Source: Paraburkholderia susongensis
GTDB taxonomy: Bacteria; Pseudomonadota; Gammaproteobacteria; Burkholderiales; Burkholderiaceae
Length of the DNA stretch: 64,000 nt
Assembly (NCBI RefSeq): GCF_900177725.1
Contig: NZ_FXAT01000014.1
Span: 117,344 to 181,343, forward strand
Reading direction: 5' to 3'
Every line of letters begins with the position of its first letter. Position 1 is the stretch's first letter. This document shows positions 1 to 8,390 of this stretch, in pieces. A program made the position numbers and the translations under genes. A model generated the notes under the pieces. The model worked only from the letters and a program-made list of their open reading frames with translations, was not told the DNA's origin and ran no database searches.

Positions 1-72
1 CTGATCGAGCAGGGCCGGCAGATCACACAGTATGCGCGCGCGATTGCGAAGAATATGGAAGCGCTTCGCTAG
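1..72 (+). CDS. C-terminal end of an unidentified gene
   Basis: The first 72 bases read as an open frame of 23 codons ending in TAG, with a helical, basic C-terminal sequence (ends AKNMEALR). The start lies outside the window. The fragment is too short for me to assign a family. It is followed about 130 bases later by a strong terminator, which supports it being the real end of a plus-strand gene. Confidence 0.6.
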   Translation: MIEQGRQITQYARAIAKNMEALR

Positions 73-203
73 GCGCCGGAGCAAGGTCAACGATTGTCAG
101 ATGTTCGATGAATTGCCGGTAACCGCACTGACGGCCGCATGGCCCCAGCGATAAACTGCTCTCGTGTCATGATAATGACACTCTTTAATGGAGAGTTGTT
201 CTT

Positions 204-238
204 GCCCGCCTTCCCCTGTGCGGGCTTTTTTCTTTTTA
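204..238 (+). terminator. Rho-independent terminator
   Basis: A GCCCGC/GCGGGC stem (204-209 with 220-225) is followed directly by a run of T (226-238 with two interruptions). It would end transcription of the plus-strand gene whose end is at the window edge. Confidence 0.75.
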
Positions 239-423
239 TCCGTATTGCCGTACGCGCAGCGTCGATTATCGAATAACTAGCATGACGCGATGACACGGCT
301 ATTGTGCGGTCGCGCACCATAGCTTGCACAATACGCAACACCTGGCATGATTTAACACACCTCCCGCTCAGAATTTGATAGCCTGTGTTGTGGCAGAGCA
401 TTGAACTCAAGGAGGGCTTCACC

Positions 424-696
424 ATGATGAGGTGGCTTGCTAACTGGGCTTCACAACATGCTCCTACTCCCGAGAAACAGGCCGAGCGGGCGTTAAACAA
501 CTTACGCATGGAACTGTTTCAAGCCGAGCAGCTTGTGCTCGATGCGCAACTGCGCGCCGATTATTATCGGGCTCGCCTAACGTTTCTCGAAGAAGTCACG
601 AGAAAAGGCATTGAACAGGTGTCGGACGAGCGCAAAGCTCCGCAGGAATCCACACAGCCATTGAGACCGGGACTCAAGCTCACCGCGGCGCAATAG
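424..696 (+). CDS. Small hypothetical protein, 90 aa
   Basis: I do not recognise this protein. The reading frame is open further upstream, but an AAGGAGG ribosome-binding site at 409-415 sits 8 bases before the ATG at 424, so I start there. The product begins MMRWLANWASQ and has a long amphipathic, Glu/Arg/Leu-rich helix over roughly residues 20-65, consistent with a short coiled coil, then a polar tail. It has no signal peptide and no clear membrane segment. It stands alone between a terminator and a convergent DUF3597 gene. The strong binding site and clean frame make it a likely real gene of unknown function. Confidence 0.6.
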   Translation: MMRWLANWASQHAPTPEKQAERALNNLRMELFQAEQLVLDAQLRADYYRARLTFLEEVTRKGIEQVSDERKAPQESTQPLRPGLKLTAAQ

Positions 697-740
697 CCGC
701 GTTGGTCTCCAGGTCAGTTTTCACTCACAGCAGTTTCGAA

Positions 741-764
741 CGCCCTGCGCCAGTGCGCAGGGTG
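741..764. terminator. Hairpin without T-tract, possible 3' end signal
   Basis: CCCTGCGC (743-750) pairs with GCGCAGGG (755-762) around a CAGT loop, extendable by two pairs. It lies between the convergent genes ending at 696 and 909, where a terminator is expected, but no T-run follows on either strand. Confidence 0.35.
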
Positions 765-908
765 TGGGTGATTACGCGGCCGCTTGCCGGCTGATGCACG
801 GGCAACGTTCATTAATAACGTTCCGTGAGCGACGTTTCATGAGCGGCCGCGTTTCATATTGCCCGGCCTGCTGTTTCCATCGGGCAATCGAGCCTGAATG
901 ACGAACGT

Positions 909-1304
909 TTAATTCGCCAGATCGGGCGGCAGCTTGCCGCCGTTTGCCGCGAGCGCCTGCATGACCTGCTTGTGCAGCCAGATGTTCATGCTCGCGGAGT
1001 CGTTCATATCCCCGCTGTATTTCAATTCCTGCGCGAGCTGCTTGCGATGGTCGAGGCTGCTGTCGATGCCGAGCGCTTTCATCGTGTCGACAATCGAGGT
1101 GCGCCAGTTCAGCGTCTGCCCGCTTTCGCTGACGAGCTGATCCATGACGGCGGCCACGTCGACGTCGGCGAGCGGCGCGGGCGCTGCGTCAGGCGTTGCG
1201 GCCTGCGCGGCGGCCGGGTCAGGAGTCGGGTCCGCCGCGGGGGGAGTTTGGTCCGGCTTTGCCTTGCCGAACAGTTTGTGCACGATGTCACCAAAAATAC
1301 TCAT
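909..1304 (-). CDS. DUF3597 domain protein, 131 aa
   Basis: The protein starts MSIFGDIVHKLFGKA, then has a Pro/Ala/Asp-rich low-complexity linker (about residues 17-45) and a conserved C-terminal domain with the pattern MDQLVSESGQTLNWRTSIVD and LGIDSSLDHRKQLAQELKY typical of DUF3597. Family members are short cytoplasmic proteins of unknown role, common in proteobacteria and often resembling LysM-associated small proteins in size. It has no signal peptide. It lies alone, upstream of and in the same direction as the 3' side of the porin gene, and no operon partner is visible. The function is unknown; the family assignment is fairly secure. Confidence 0.8.
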   Translation of the reverse strand: MSIFGDIVHKLFGKAKPDQTPPAADPTPDPAAAQAATPDAAPAPLADVDVAAVMDQLVSESGQTLNWRTSIVDTMKALGIDSSLDHRKQLAQELKYSGDMNDSASMNIWLHKQVMQALAANGGKLPPDLAN

Positions 1305-1441
1305 TTCCAGATTCTCCGCAGATGAAGGACAAATGCGAGCGCGTGGCGCTCGCAGGACATGCCTTCACTATGCTACGCGATCCGCGGAGGTGGCGAACGT
1401 CAAATTTTGTCAGTCTTTGTTATCGTGCCGTCAGCGCGTAT

Positions 1442-2536
1442 TCAGAAGCGCGTATGCAAACCCACGCGCGCGACAGCCTGGGTTTGGCCGCTCGACGCGC
1501 CATCGGCGCTATTCATGCCGTTGACTTGCGCGAAGCCGCCCGAACTGGCGCGCTGATAAAGGCCGAGCACATAGACGCTCGTGCGCTTCGACAGCGAGTA
1601 GTCGACAATGGCTGCGACCTGATGGGCATGATTGTTGTCGACGACCGAATTGCCCTTCATGTACATATACGATGCCCCTGTGGCGAGCGCTGGTGTGATG
1701 CGATACTGCGCGCCGACCGAGCCTTCATAAACCGAAGCGCCGTTCGCGGAGTTGTGCACGGTCGTGAAGAGCGCATTCGTGAACCATGCGCCGAACCTGT
1801 AGTGGGCGCCGATACCCCAGTTGCGCACGCTCACTTGCGGCGAACCGGCGGTGTAGTACTTGATGTTCGTGTAAGCGGCGTTCGCGCCGAACGAGTTCGC
1901 TGCGTAATTGAGCGCGAAGCTTGTCGAATTGCCCGCGCCGACGGAGCCCGTTACGTTGCCGAAGCCGTACATGGCGCCCGCGCTGAAGCCGTTGAATACC
2001 GGCGTCACGTATTTGACCGAGTTGGCGATACGCTCGCCAGCCATGCGGTCCCAGTCGAATGCGCCGGTCGGGTTCTGCGGCAGATCCAGCTTCTGGAACG
2101 GGCCAGCGCGGAATGCGTAGAAGTGACCGGAAATCTCGGCGGGATCGTTGCCGCCGAAATAGAGCGCGTCCGTCATGAAGTCGTACTGATTACCCAGCGT
2201 GAGCTTACCGGCGCGATCGTTGACGAGCCCCACCAGCGACGTGCGGCTGAACAGGCTCGCATTGGGCATGAATTGTCCGTTGTCCACCTGAAACTGGTTC
2301 ACGAGTTCGAAGATGGCCTTGGTGCCGCCACCCAGATCTTCCACGCCCCTCATACCCCACAGGTTCGGACCGTTGACGCCGTCGTCCATCTTGACGGTGT
2401 GATTGCCCGACTGGTTGCTCACATACGTCACGCCCGTGTCGATGAGGCCGAAGAGGGTGATGCTGCTCTGGGCATACACTGCCGTCGACATCAAGGCGCC
2501 CGCAAAAATAGCGAGCGCGATTTGCGTTTTTTTCAT
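1442..2536 (-). CDS. Gram-negative porin (beta-proteobacterial OmpC/Omp32-like)
   Basis: This is a trimeric outer-membrane diffusion pore for small hydrophilic solutes. The 364-aa precursor has a signal peptide ending MSTAVYA (predicted cleavage after residue 22), then the family's first strand SSITLFGLIDTGVTYVS, alternating amphipathic strands throughout, and a C-terminal strand ending in phenylalanine (VARVGLHTRF), the signal for BAM insertion. The length fits the 16-strand Burkholderiales porin family. AGGAG lies a few bases upstream of the ATG. It appears monocistronic. Burkholderiaceae carry many such paralogues, and the sequence alone does not reveal its solute preference. Confidence 0.92.
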   Translation of the reverse strand: MKKTQIALAIFAGALMSTAVYAQSSITLFGLIDTGVTYVSNQSGNHTVKMDDGVNGPNLWGMRGVEDLGGGTKAIFELVNQFQVDNGQFMPNASLFSRTSLVGLVNDRAGKLTLGNQYDFMTDALYFGGNDPAEISGHFYAFRAGPFQKLDLPQNPTGAFDWDRMAGERIANSVKYVTPVFNGFSAGAMYGFGNVTGSVGAGNSTSFALNYAANSFGANAAYTNIKYYTAGSPQVSVRNWGIGAHYRFGAWFTNALFTTVHNSANGASVYEGSVGAQYRITPALATGASYMYMKGNSVVDNNHAHQVAAIVDYSLSKRTSVYVLGLYQRASSGGFAQVNGMNSADGASSGQTQAVARVGLHTRF

Positions 2537-3489
2537 CGAGATGATCTCCTTTTTTGTTTAGTCATGCGAACTGACGTGGTTTTGTAATGAGTGAGGTGTT
2601 GGCCGGTCACGGAGATCTCTGGTCGTCCTCGTGATGCGGCGAACGTCGGCATTGCTGGATCGATGTCCGGGTAGTGCGCGACTCGCAGGCCCGTTGATAA
2701 GAAACAAAGGGCGACTGCTGAACGGGGCTCAATATAGTCGGCGCGAAGTTCCTGAGGAAGTAGTGTGAAAAGGCCGGGGAGCGGATTGGATTGGATGTTG
2801 CGCTGTCAGAAATGACGGGGTTTACGCGGACTGCCGAAATTGCACGGGTGTCGCGCTATTTCCCCGTATTCGTTGCAGATCATTGAAAAATAAAAGTTTT
2901 ATCTCTGCGTGCCTTGCGGGCGGCGTCTGCCTCGCGCAAAGACGGCGCTGAAATTTTGTCGGGATGTGGAAGATCTTCGGGATGGGCCGATAAATAAAAG
3001 AGAAAGCTCTTTGGGCCATTTCGCAACGCGGCTTTGAATAGCGTTGGGTCCACGCCACAGCGCGGCGATGCTTGTCATCAATAACCTTCTTCCCGGCGCG
3101 AGTGAGAGCACGACGGTCACCAGAATAGGAATAGAAGCGATCCTTTCGCGACCTCCGTGCGAAGCATTTCAATTTCTTTCTTTTCGCATCTAAAAAAATT
3201 ATTGCGTGCCGTTGCGCCGATCACTGACCGCAATGGGATCCGGCATATGCGTGAATGCATCCGCCCTTGTGCGGTGGGCTTGTGCGCTCGGTCGAGCGCG
3301 ATCGGGGTGTGCCAGTCGACGCGGCATTGGTCCGTTCATATCGCTGATCCCTGTGGTTAACCCGCGATTTCCCCTCATTCACGGTCTGGCTAACGTCGCG
3401 TCAAAACCCGGCAGGCACGTGCAACAGCATTGTCGGAGCAGACGAGACGCTTTTAAGAACCGAAGTATTAAAGGAGGAGAGGTGAATCC
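2537..3489. other. Long non-coding stretch between porin and tannase leader
   Basis: About 950 bases without a convincing gene. Short open frames on both strands lack ribosome-binding sites and look like shadows. The stretch must hold the porin promoter (near 2540-2700) and the promoter for the tannase transcript. The only distinct element I see is a GGTTAACC palindrome at 3355-3362 within a 17-base motif that recurs at 5744. Confidence 0.5.
3350..3366. promoter_or_regulatory. Putative operator, copy 1 (GGTTAACC motif)
   Basis: The 17-mer CCTGTGGTTAACCCGCG contains the perfect palindrome GGTTAACC. A copy differing at one base lies at 5744-5760 upstream of the MFS gene. Both sit 120-160 bases before a start codon of the tannin/gallate island, so a shared regulator site is plausible. 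No regulator gene lies beside it. Confidence 0.4.
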
Positions 3490-3609
3490 ATGAAGATGAA
3501 CAGGAAATGCGTCACTCAGTGCTGGGATGCAATGCGTTTTGCGCACACACGTCCGGTTCCACGGCTCGAAATACTCGATAGAGAAAACAACGCAGGAGAA
3601 CAAGTATGA
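3490..3609 (+). CDS. Leader ORF of 39 codons coupled to the tannase gene
   Basis: ATG at 3490 follows an AAAGGAGGAG ribosome-binding site about 10 bases upstream, stronger than that of the tannase itself. The frame runs MKMNRKCVTQCWDAMRF and ends in TGA at 3607-3609, overlapping the tannase ATG (3606-3608) in an ATGA arrangement. Such overlaps normally couple translation of the downstream gene to that of the upstream one. The 39-residue product has two cysteines, one tryptophan and many basic residues, with no signal peptide. I recognise no family. It could be a regulatory leader peptide or a small protein; it could also be chance, but the binding site and exact overlap argue against that. 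Confidence 0.5.
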   Translation: MKMNRKCVTQCWDAMRFAHTRPVPRLEILDRENNAGEQV

Positions 3610-5399
3610 GAACACTGCATTCTCTCAATCCTCTCGCACGTATCAAGGCACGTGCGGCTTCGCTGCTGACGCTATTGAGCATTTGCGCGACGGCCGCGAT
3701 TGTCGCCGCATGTGGCGGGGGAAGCGGTAGCGGCAGCAGCGGCGGCAGCAGTAGCGGCGGCAGTCCTGCTTACACGCCGCTCTCGGTTGTGGCGCCGGTC
3801 GTCGATTGCTCGAAACTTGCTTCGATCGATATCACGGATATTGGCGGCGCGGGCAGTGCGATCACGTCGGCTACCGTAACCAACGCCACGGTCAATGGCG
3901 CGACGGTGGCCTTCTGCACGGTGAAAGGCACACTCGCACCGTCGAACACGTTCGAAGTCGCACTGCCTGTCAGCACGTGGACGCAGCGTTTCGCGGAACT
4001 GGGCTGCGGCGGTCTGTGCGGCAACCTGAGCGACCCGACCCAGCAAAGCTCGTTCAGCTTCAGCTATACCTGCCCGCTCGTGCAGCACGGCGGCTTCGTG
4101 ACGGCGGCGACCGACATGGGGCACTCGGGCCAGGATTCGAGCTGGACCACGGACCCGCAAAAGGCCGCCGACTTCGCGTATCGCGGCCAGCACATCACGA
4201 CGCTCGCCGCGAAGAAGCTCATCAAGGCCTATTACGGTCAGACGCAGAAGTACTCGTACTTCATCGGCTGCTCCGACGGTGGCCGCGAGGCGCTGATGGC
4301 TGCTCAGCGTTACCCGGCCGACTACAACGGTATCGTTGCGGGTGCACCGGCCGCGCATTTCCAGATCCAGAACTCGCTGTATCACGGCTGGAGCGTGAAG
4401 TCGCAGAGCACGACCGGCACGAGCGCGGGCAATGCGGTGCTCTATGCCGACAAGGCCGAAGTGCTGCACAAGGCCGTCATCGCGGCTTGCGGTGGCGGCA
4501 GCGGCGCGGCCGACGGCCTGATCGCCGATCCGCGTACTTGCCATTTCGATCCGGCGACGATCCAGTGCGCGAACAATGCGACGAGCACCAGCGACTGTCT
4601 GAGCGCGGCGGAAGTCACGACCGCGAAGAACATCTTCAACGGTCCTACCGATGCGACGACCGGCGAACGCATGCTGGCCGGCTCGCCGCAATACGGTTCG
4701 GAAGCGAACTGGATCGGCGTCGAAGTGCCGAACTCGAATTCGACGGACGCACCGGTTTCGGTGACGAAGCTGTTCAGCTATTCGATCGTGACCGGCGCCT
4801 ACAACCTGATCTTCACCGGTTCGCCGACGATGCCGACGATCGACACTTTCGGCTATCAGGACGCGAGCTTCTATCCGGCGTATCTGAAGGCGAATCATCC
4901 GCTCAACGATGCGACGAGTCCCGACCTGTCCGCTTTCCAGGCCGCCGGCGGCAAGCTGATTCTGTGGCACGGCTGGGCTGACCAGCACATCTCGCCGCTC
5001 TTCACGATCCAGTACTACGAAGCGATGCAGAACACGATGGGCGCGGCGAACGTGAGCCAGTTTGCGCGGCTGTATCTCGTGCCCGGCGTGGCTCACTGCG
5101 GCGGCGGCGAAGGCTTCCCGAACATCGATCTGGTGTCGAAGATCACGGACTGGGTCGAACAGGTCCAGGCGCCGGATGCCGTCATGACGTATCAGACCGA
5201 TTCGTCGAACAACGTGACGGCGTCGCGTCCGGTCTATCCGTACCCGGCAGTCGCGAAGTACACCGGTTCCGGCGACTGGCACGACGGCGCGAACTACACG
5301 CAGGGCGCGCCGCTCTACACCGCGTCGACGGCTGCATGGGCTGGCTCGAGCTTCTACGCGCCTTATACGGCGGCGACGCAGGGGGTTGCCGCGCCGTAA
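3606..5399 (+). CDS. Tannase/feruloyl esterase family lipoprotein
   Basis: This enzyme hydrolyses ester bonds of gallate or hydroxycinnamate esters, releasing phenolic acids such as gallate outside the cytoplasm. The 597-aa precursor has a basic N-terminus, a hydrophobic segment and a lipobox-like VAAC (Cys36), followed by a Gly/Ser linker (37-53), so it is probably an outer-membrane or surface lipoprotein. The catalytic triad is visible: Ser223 in GCSDGG, Asp459 in HGWADQH and His497 in AHCGGG. Cys222 and Cys498 flank the serine and histidine, the CS-D-HC disulfide signature of tannase and fungal feruloyl esterase B. A ten-base-pair terminator follows. The carrier and 4,5-cleavage-type enzymes downstream suggest gallate or protocatechuate as the released product. 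Exact ester specificity cannot be read. Confidence 0.9.
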   Translation: MRTLHSLNPLARIKARAASLLTLLSICATAAIVAACGGGSGSGSSGGSSSGGSPAYTPLSVVAPVVDCSKLASIDITDIGGAGSAITSATVTNATVNGATVAFCTVKGTLAPSNTFEVALPVSTWTQRFAELGCGGLCGNLSDPTQQSSFSFSYTCPLVQHGGFVTAATDMGHSGQDSSWTTDPQKAADFAYRGQHITTLAAKKLIKAYYGQTQKYSYFIGCSDGGREALMAAQRYPADYNGIVAGAPAAHFQIQNSLYHGWSVKSQSTTGTSAGNAVLYADKAEVLHKAVIAACGGGSGAADGLIADPRTCHFDPATIQCANNATSTSDCLSAAEVTTAKNIFNGPTDATTGERMLAGSPQYGSEANWIGVEVPNSNSTDAPVSVTKLFSYSIVTGAYNLIFTGSPTMPTIDTFGYQDASFYPAYLKANHPLNDATSPDLSAFQAAGGKLILWHGWADQHISPLFTIQYYEAMQNTMGAANVSQFARLYLVPGVAHCGGGEGFPNIDLVSKITDWVEQVQAPDAVMTYQTDSSNNVTASRPVYPYPAVAKYTGSGDWHDGANYTQGAPLYTASTAAWAGSSFYAPYTAATQGVAAP

Positions 5400-5457
5400 G
5401 CGGATCGGCGGCAATCGACCCACGTGGCCGGCCCTGCCAGGCTGGCTCGTTTCCCGG

Positions 5458-5492
5458 GCGGAATGACTGTTGTCACGGTCATTCCGCTTTTT
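5458..5492 (+). terminator. Rho-independent terminator after tannase gene
   Basis: GCGGAATGAC (5458-5467) pairs perfectly with GTCATTCCGC (5478-5487), followed by TTTTT. It separates the tannase transcript from the MFS-ligJ-ligK transcript. Confidence 0.9.
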
Positions 5493-5743
5493 CGTTCGGA
5501 CTCCAGATTTGCGGCGCAATGCCGAAGATCGGAAAACTCGGCGCCTCACGCCGCTGTTCTATGCGACTTCGTTCCCACGTCATCTGTTCTGTTTATGAGG
5601 GTGCGCGCCGGTGGGCGTTGAAAAGCCCTGCTTTCAGGGGCCTTCTGATTACCTCCGGTGCTTATCCAGAAAGGCTTCGCGCGAATGCGCATGGTGACGC
5701 CGGGGCTATGCGGAACGACGAAAATGCGGATACTGGCTTCGGT

Positions 5744-5760
5744 CCTATGGTTAACCCGCG
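5744..5760. promoter_or_regulatory. Putative operator, copy 2 (GGTTAACC motif)
   Basis: CCTATGGTTAACCCGCG matches 16 of 17 bases of the element at 3350-3366. It lies 157 bases before the MFS start, in an otherwise featureless gap (5493-5917). It is probably part of the promoter region of the MFS-ligJ-ligK operon. Confidence 0.4.
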
Positions 5761-5917
5761 CTTTGGGACTCGAATAGCAAAAAGCTACCTTCACGCCAGT
5801 TGCTCGAGCAGGGTGCGCGAGGGCTCATCGATATGACCGTTACGGGATCAACGAAGCGTGCAAAGCCATGCGCTTTGACCGCGCGATAAGACCAATGAAG
5901 GAGACAGGAGAGTTCAG

Positions 5918-7279
5918 ATGACGAATGGAAATACAGGCGGTAAAAGAATTGATATCAAGGCGTTTATCGACGAGCGGCCGATTTCGCTCTACCAGTGGCT
6001 GCTGGTAGCGCTGTGCTTTCTGATCGTGACCGCCGACGGCATGGACGTCGCGATCATGGGGTTCGTCGCGCCATCCATCATTCACGACTGGGCGATTTCG
6101 CGTCCCGCATTCGGGCTCGTGATGAGCGCGGCGCCGATCGGTCTCGTGATCGGCGCATTGGCGGCAGGTCCCGCGTCGGACCGCATTGGCCGCAAGTGGG
6201 TGCTGATTACGTCGGTGTTCCTGTTCGGCGTGTTCACGATTGCTACCGCATTCACGCAATCGCCGATGGAGATGGCGACGTTGCGCCTGTTGACCGGCAT
6301 CGGTCTTGGCGCCGCGATGCCGAACTCGACGACGCTGCTCTCCGAGTACGCACCGCAGCGCAAGCGCGCGTTGCTTATCACGGTGATGTTCACCGGCTTC
6401 AATCTCGGCTCGGCATTGATCGGCTTTGCGGCCGGCTGGCTGATTCCGGTTCATGGCTGGCGTTCGGTGCTGATTTTCGGCGGTGCGTTGCCGCTCGTGC
6501 TGATTCCGTTCCAGATCTGGCTGCTGCCTGAATCGGCCCGTCTGCTCGCGGTGCGCGGTGCGCCGTCGCAGCGTATCGGCGCGGTGCTCGGCCGCGTGTG
6601 CGGTGTGCGTTTCGCCGGTGACGAAGTGTTCGTTTCCAACGAGCCGCCGCTGCCCACACGCAAGCCGATCGGTGTGCTGTTCTCGCAAGGCTATGGCTCG
6701 ATGACGATTGCGCTGTGGGTCACGTATTTCATGGGGCTGCTCGTGATCTATCTGCTGACGGGCTGGCTGCCGACGCTGATGAAGGATGCGGGGCTCTCCG
6801 TCACGAGCGCGGCGAACATCACGGCGATGTTCCAGATCGGCGGCACGATCGGCGCGATTCTCGTCGGCTGGATCATGGACCGCACACGTCCGGCGCCGGT
6901 GATCAGCGCGGCGTATGTCGGCGGCGCTCTGTGCGTGCTCGCGCTCGGCTATATCGGCGCGCTGTCTTCGTCGCTGGCGTTGCTCGTGTTTGCCGCGGGC
7001 TTCTGCATGAGCGGCGCGCAAACCGGCCTGAACGCATTTGCGCCCGGTCGTTATCCGACCGTTGCGCGCGCCACCGGCGTGAGCTGGATGCTCGGCATGG
7101 GCCGCTTCGGCAGCATCTTCGGCTCGGCGATCGGCGGTGCGCTGCTCGGCCTCGGCTGGCAATTCGGCGCGATTCTCGTCATGCTCGCCATCCCCGCTGC
7201 ACTGGCCGCCATCGCCATCCTGGTGAGTCAGCGCGTGGGCGGCGGCGAGGCGGCGGTTCAACCGAATATCGCGCACTAA
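5918..7279 (+). CDS. MFS carrier, aromatic acid:H+ symporter (AAHS) family
   Basis: Inner-membrane proton symporter of 453 aa with 12 predicted transmembrane helices. Helix 1 carries the DGMDVAIMGFVAPS pattern of the AAHS family (PcaK, GalT, BenK relatives), and the loop between helices 2 and 3 has the MFS signature ending in GPASDRIGRKW. LPESARLL precedes the central loop, as in PcaK-like proteins. AAGGAG and AGGAG sites precede the ATG. It heads the operon MFS-ligJ-ligK-binding-fold gene. With a tannase upstream and 4,5-cleavage enzymes downstream, gallate, protocatechuate or a related phenolic acid is the likely substrate, which is an inference from context. Confidence 0.88.
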   Translation: MTNGNTGGKRIDIKAFIDERPISLYQWLLVALCFLIVTADGMDVAIMGFVAPSIIHDWAISRPAFGLVMSAAPIGLVIGALAAGPASDRIGRKWVLITSVFLFGVFTIATAFTQSPMEMATLRLLTGIGLGAAMPNSTTLLSEYAPQRKRALLITVMFTGFNLGSALIGFAAGWLIPVHGWRSVLIFGGALPLVLIPFQIWLLPESARLLAVRGAPSQRIGAVLGRVCGVRFAGDEVFVSNEPPLPTRKPIGVLFSQGYGSMTIALWVTYFMGLLVIYLLTGWLPTLMKDAGLSVTSAANITAMFQIGGTIGAILVGWIMDRTRPAPVISAAYVGGALCVLALGYIGALSSSLALLVFAAGFCMSGAQTGLNAFAPGRYPTVARATGVSWMLGMGRFGSIFGSAIGGALLGLGWQFGAILVMLAIPAALAAIAILVSQRVGGGEAAVQPNIAH

Positions 7280-7280
7280 C

Positions 7281-7333
7281 GAAACGCGGGAACGAAACGC
7301 GGGAACGCGGCGCGCGAGTTTCACGCGCGCCGC
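7281..7333 (+). other. Intercistronic tandem repeat plus GC hairpin
   Basis: Two adjacent copies of GAAACGCGGGAAC (7281-7293 and 7294-7306) are followed by a perfect ten-base-pair stem, GCGGCGCGCG (7307-7316) with CGCGCGCCGC (7324-7333). No T-run follows, so it is unlikely to be a simple terminator. It may set the relative mRNA levels of the carrier and enzyme genes. Confidence 0.5.
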
Positions 7334-7362
7334 GGGTCAAATCCATTTTCTGAGGAATCACG

Positions 7363-8388
7363 GTGATCATCGACATTCACGGCCACTACACCACCGCGCC
7401 GAAAGCGTTGGAGACGTGGCGTAACCGCCAGATCGCAGGGATCGGGAATCCATCCGCGATGCCCAAAGTATCGGAATTGCAGATCAGCGATGACGAACTG
7501 CGCGAGTCGATCGAGAGCAACCAGTTGAAGCTCATGCGCGAGCGAGGCCTCGATCTGACGATCTTTAGTCCGCGCGCGAGCTTCATGGCGCATCACATCG
7601 GCGACGCGCGGATTTCGGCGACGTGGGCCGCCATCTGCAACGAATTGTGTTATCGCGTGAACCAGCTGTTTCCCGGGCATTTCGTGCCGGCCGCGATGCT
7701 GCCGCAAAGCCCGGGCGTGGAGACGGCCACCTGCATTCCCGAACTGGTCAAATGCGTCGAGCAGTACGGCAATGTCGCGATCAATCTGAATCCCGATCCG
7801 TCGGGCGGCCACTGGGCGAGTCCGCCGCTGTCCGACCGCTACTGGTATCCGATCTACGAGAAGATGGTCGAGTACGACATTCCGGCGATGATTCACGTGA
7901 GCACGAGCTGCAATGCGTGCTTCCACACCACCGGTGCGCACTATCTGAATGCGGATACGACCGCGTTCATGCAATGCCTGACGTCGGATCTATTCCGTGA
8001 TTTTCCGACGCTGCGTTTCGTGATTCCACACGGTGGCGGCGCGGTGCCGTACCACTGGGGACGTTTCCGTGGACTCGCGCAGGAGCTGAAAAAGCCTCTG
8101 CTGAAGGACCATCTGCTCAACAACGTTTTCTTCGACACCTGCGTCTACCATCAGCCGGGTATCGATCTGCTGACACGTGTGATTCCCGTGGACAACATCC
8201 TGTTCGCGAGCGAAATGATCGGCGCGGTGCGTGGCATCGATCCGGAGACGGGCCACTATTTCGACGATACGAAGCGCTATATCGAAGCGGCGCACGTCGA
8301 CGCGCAGGAGCGTCACAAGATCTATGAAGGAAATGCGCGGCGCGTTTATCCGCGCCTCGACGCATTGCTCAAATCGAAGGGGTTGTAA
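7363..8388 (+). CDS. ligJ: 4-oxalomesaconate hydratase (LigJ-type amidohydrolase)
   Basis: Cytoplasmic zinc enzyme of the amidohydrolase superfamily that hydrates 4-oxalomesaconate to 4-carboxy-4-hydroxy-2-oxoadipate in the protocatechuate/gallate 4,5-cleavage pathway. The 341-aa length equals that of LigJ. The zinc ligands as I recall them for LigJ fall at the same numbers here: His6 and His8 (IDIHGHY), His178 (MIHVSTS) and Glu284 (FASEM). IPHGGGAVPY is also conserved. The start is GTG at 7363, preceded by GAGGA. The next gene encodes the following pathway enzyme two bases downstream. Related amidohydrolases include ACMSD and gamma-resorcylate decarboxylase, but the glutamate in FASE and the aldolase neighbour favour LigJ. 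A paralogue lies at 28927-29967. Confidence 0.82.
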   Translation: MIIDIHGHYTTAPKALETWRNRQIAGIGNPSAMPKVSELQISDDELRESIESNQLKLMRERGLDLTIFSPRASFMAHHIGDARISATWAAICNELCYRVNQLFPGHFVPAAMLPQSPGVETATCIPELVKCVEQYGNVAINLNPDPSGGHWASPPLSDRYWYPIYEKMVEYDIPAMIHVSTSCNACFHTTGAHYLNADTTAFMQCLTSDLFRDFPTLRFVIPHGGGAVPYHWGRFRGLAQELKKPLLKDHLLNNVFFDTCVYHQPGIDLLTRVIPVDNILFASEMIGAVRGIDPETGHYFDDTKRYIEAAHVDAQERHKIYEGNARRVYPRLDALLKSKGL

Positions 8389-8390
8389 TC

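Noticed and set aside
778..848. GCGGCCGC sites and AACGTT repeats as an attachment site or mobile-element end
   Set aside because: Short GC-rich palindromes without flanking duplications or an integrase/transposase gene.
3672..5549. A 625-codon minus-strand frame opposite the tannase gene
   Set aside because: Arg-rich composition with no recognisable domain; it is the antisense shadow of a gene with a clear catalytic triad.
7363..8388. Reading the amidohydrolase as ACMSD or a resorcylate decarboxylase
   Set aside because: Glu284 in FASEM and the LigK-like neighbour fit 4-oxalomesaconate hydratase better.
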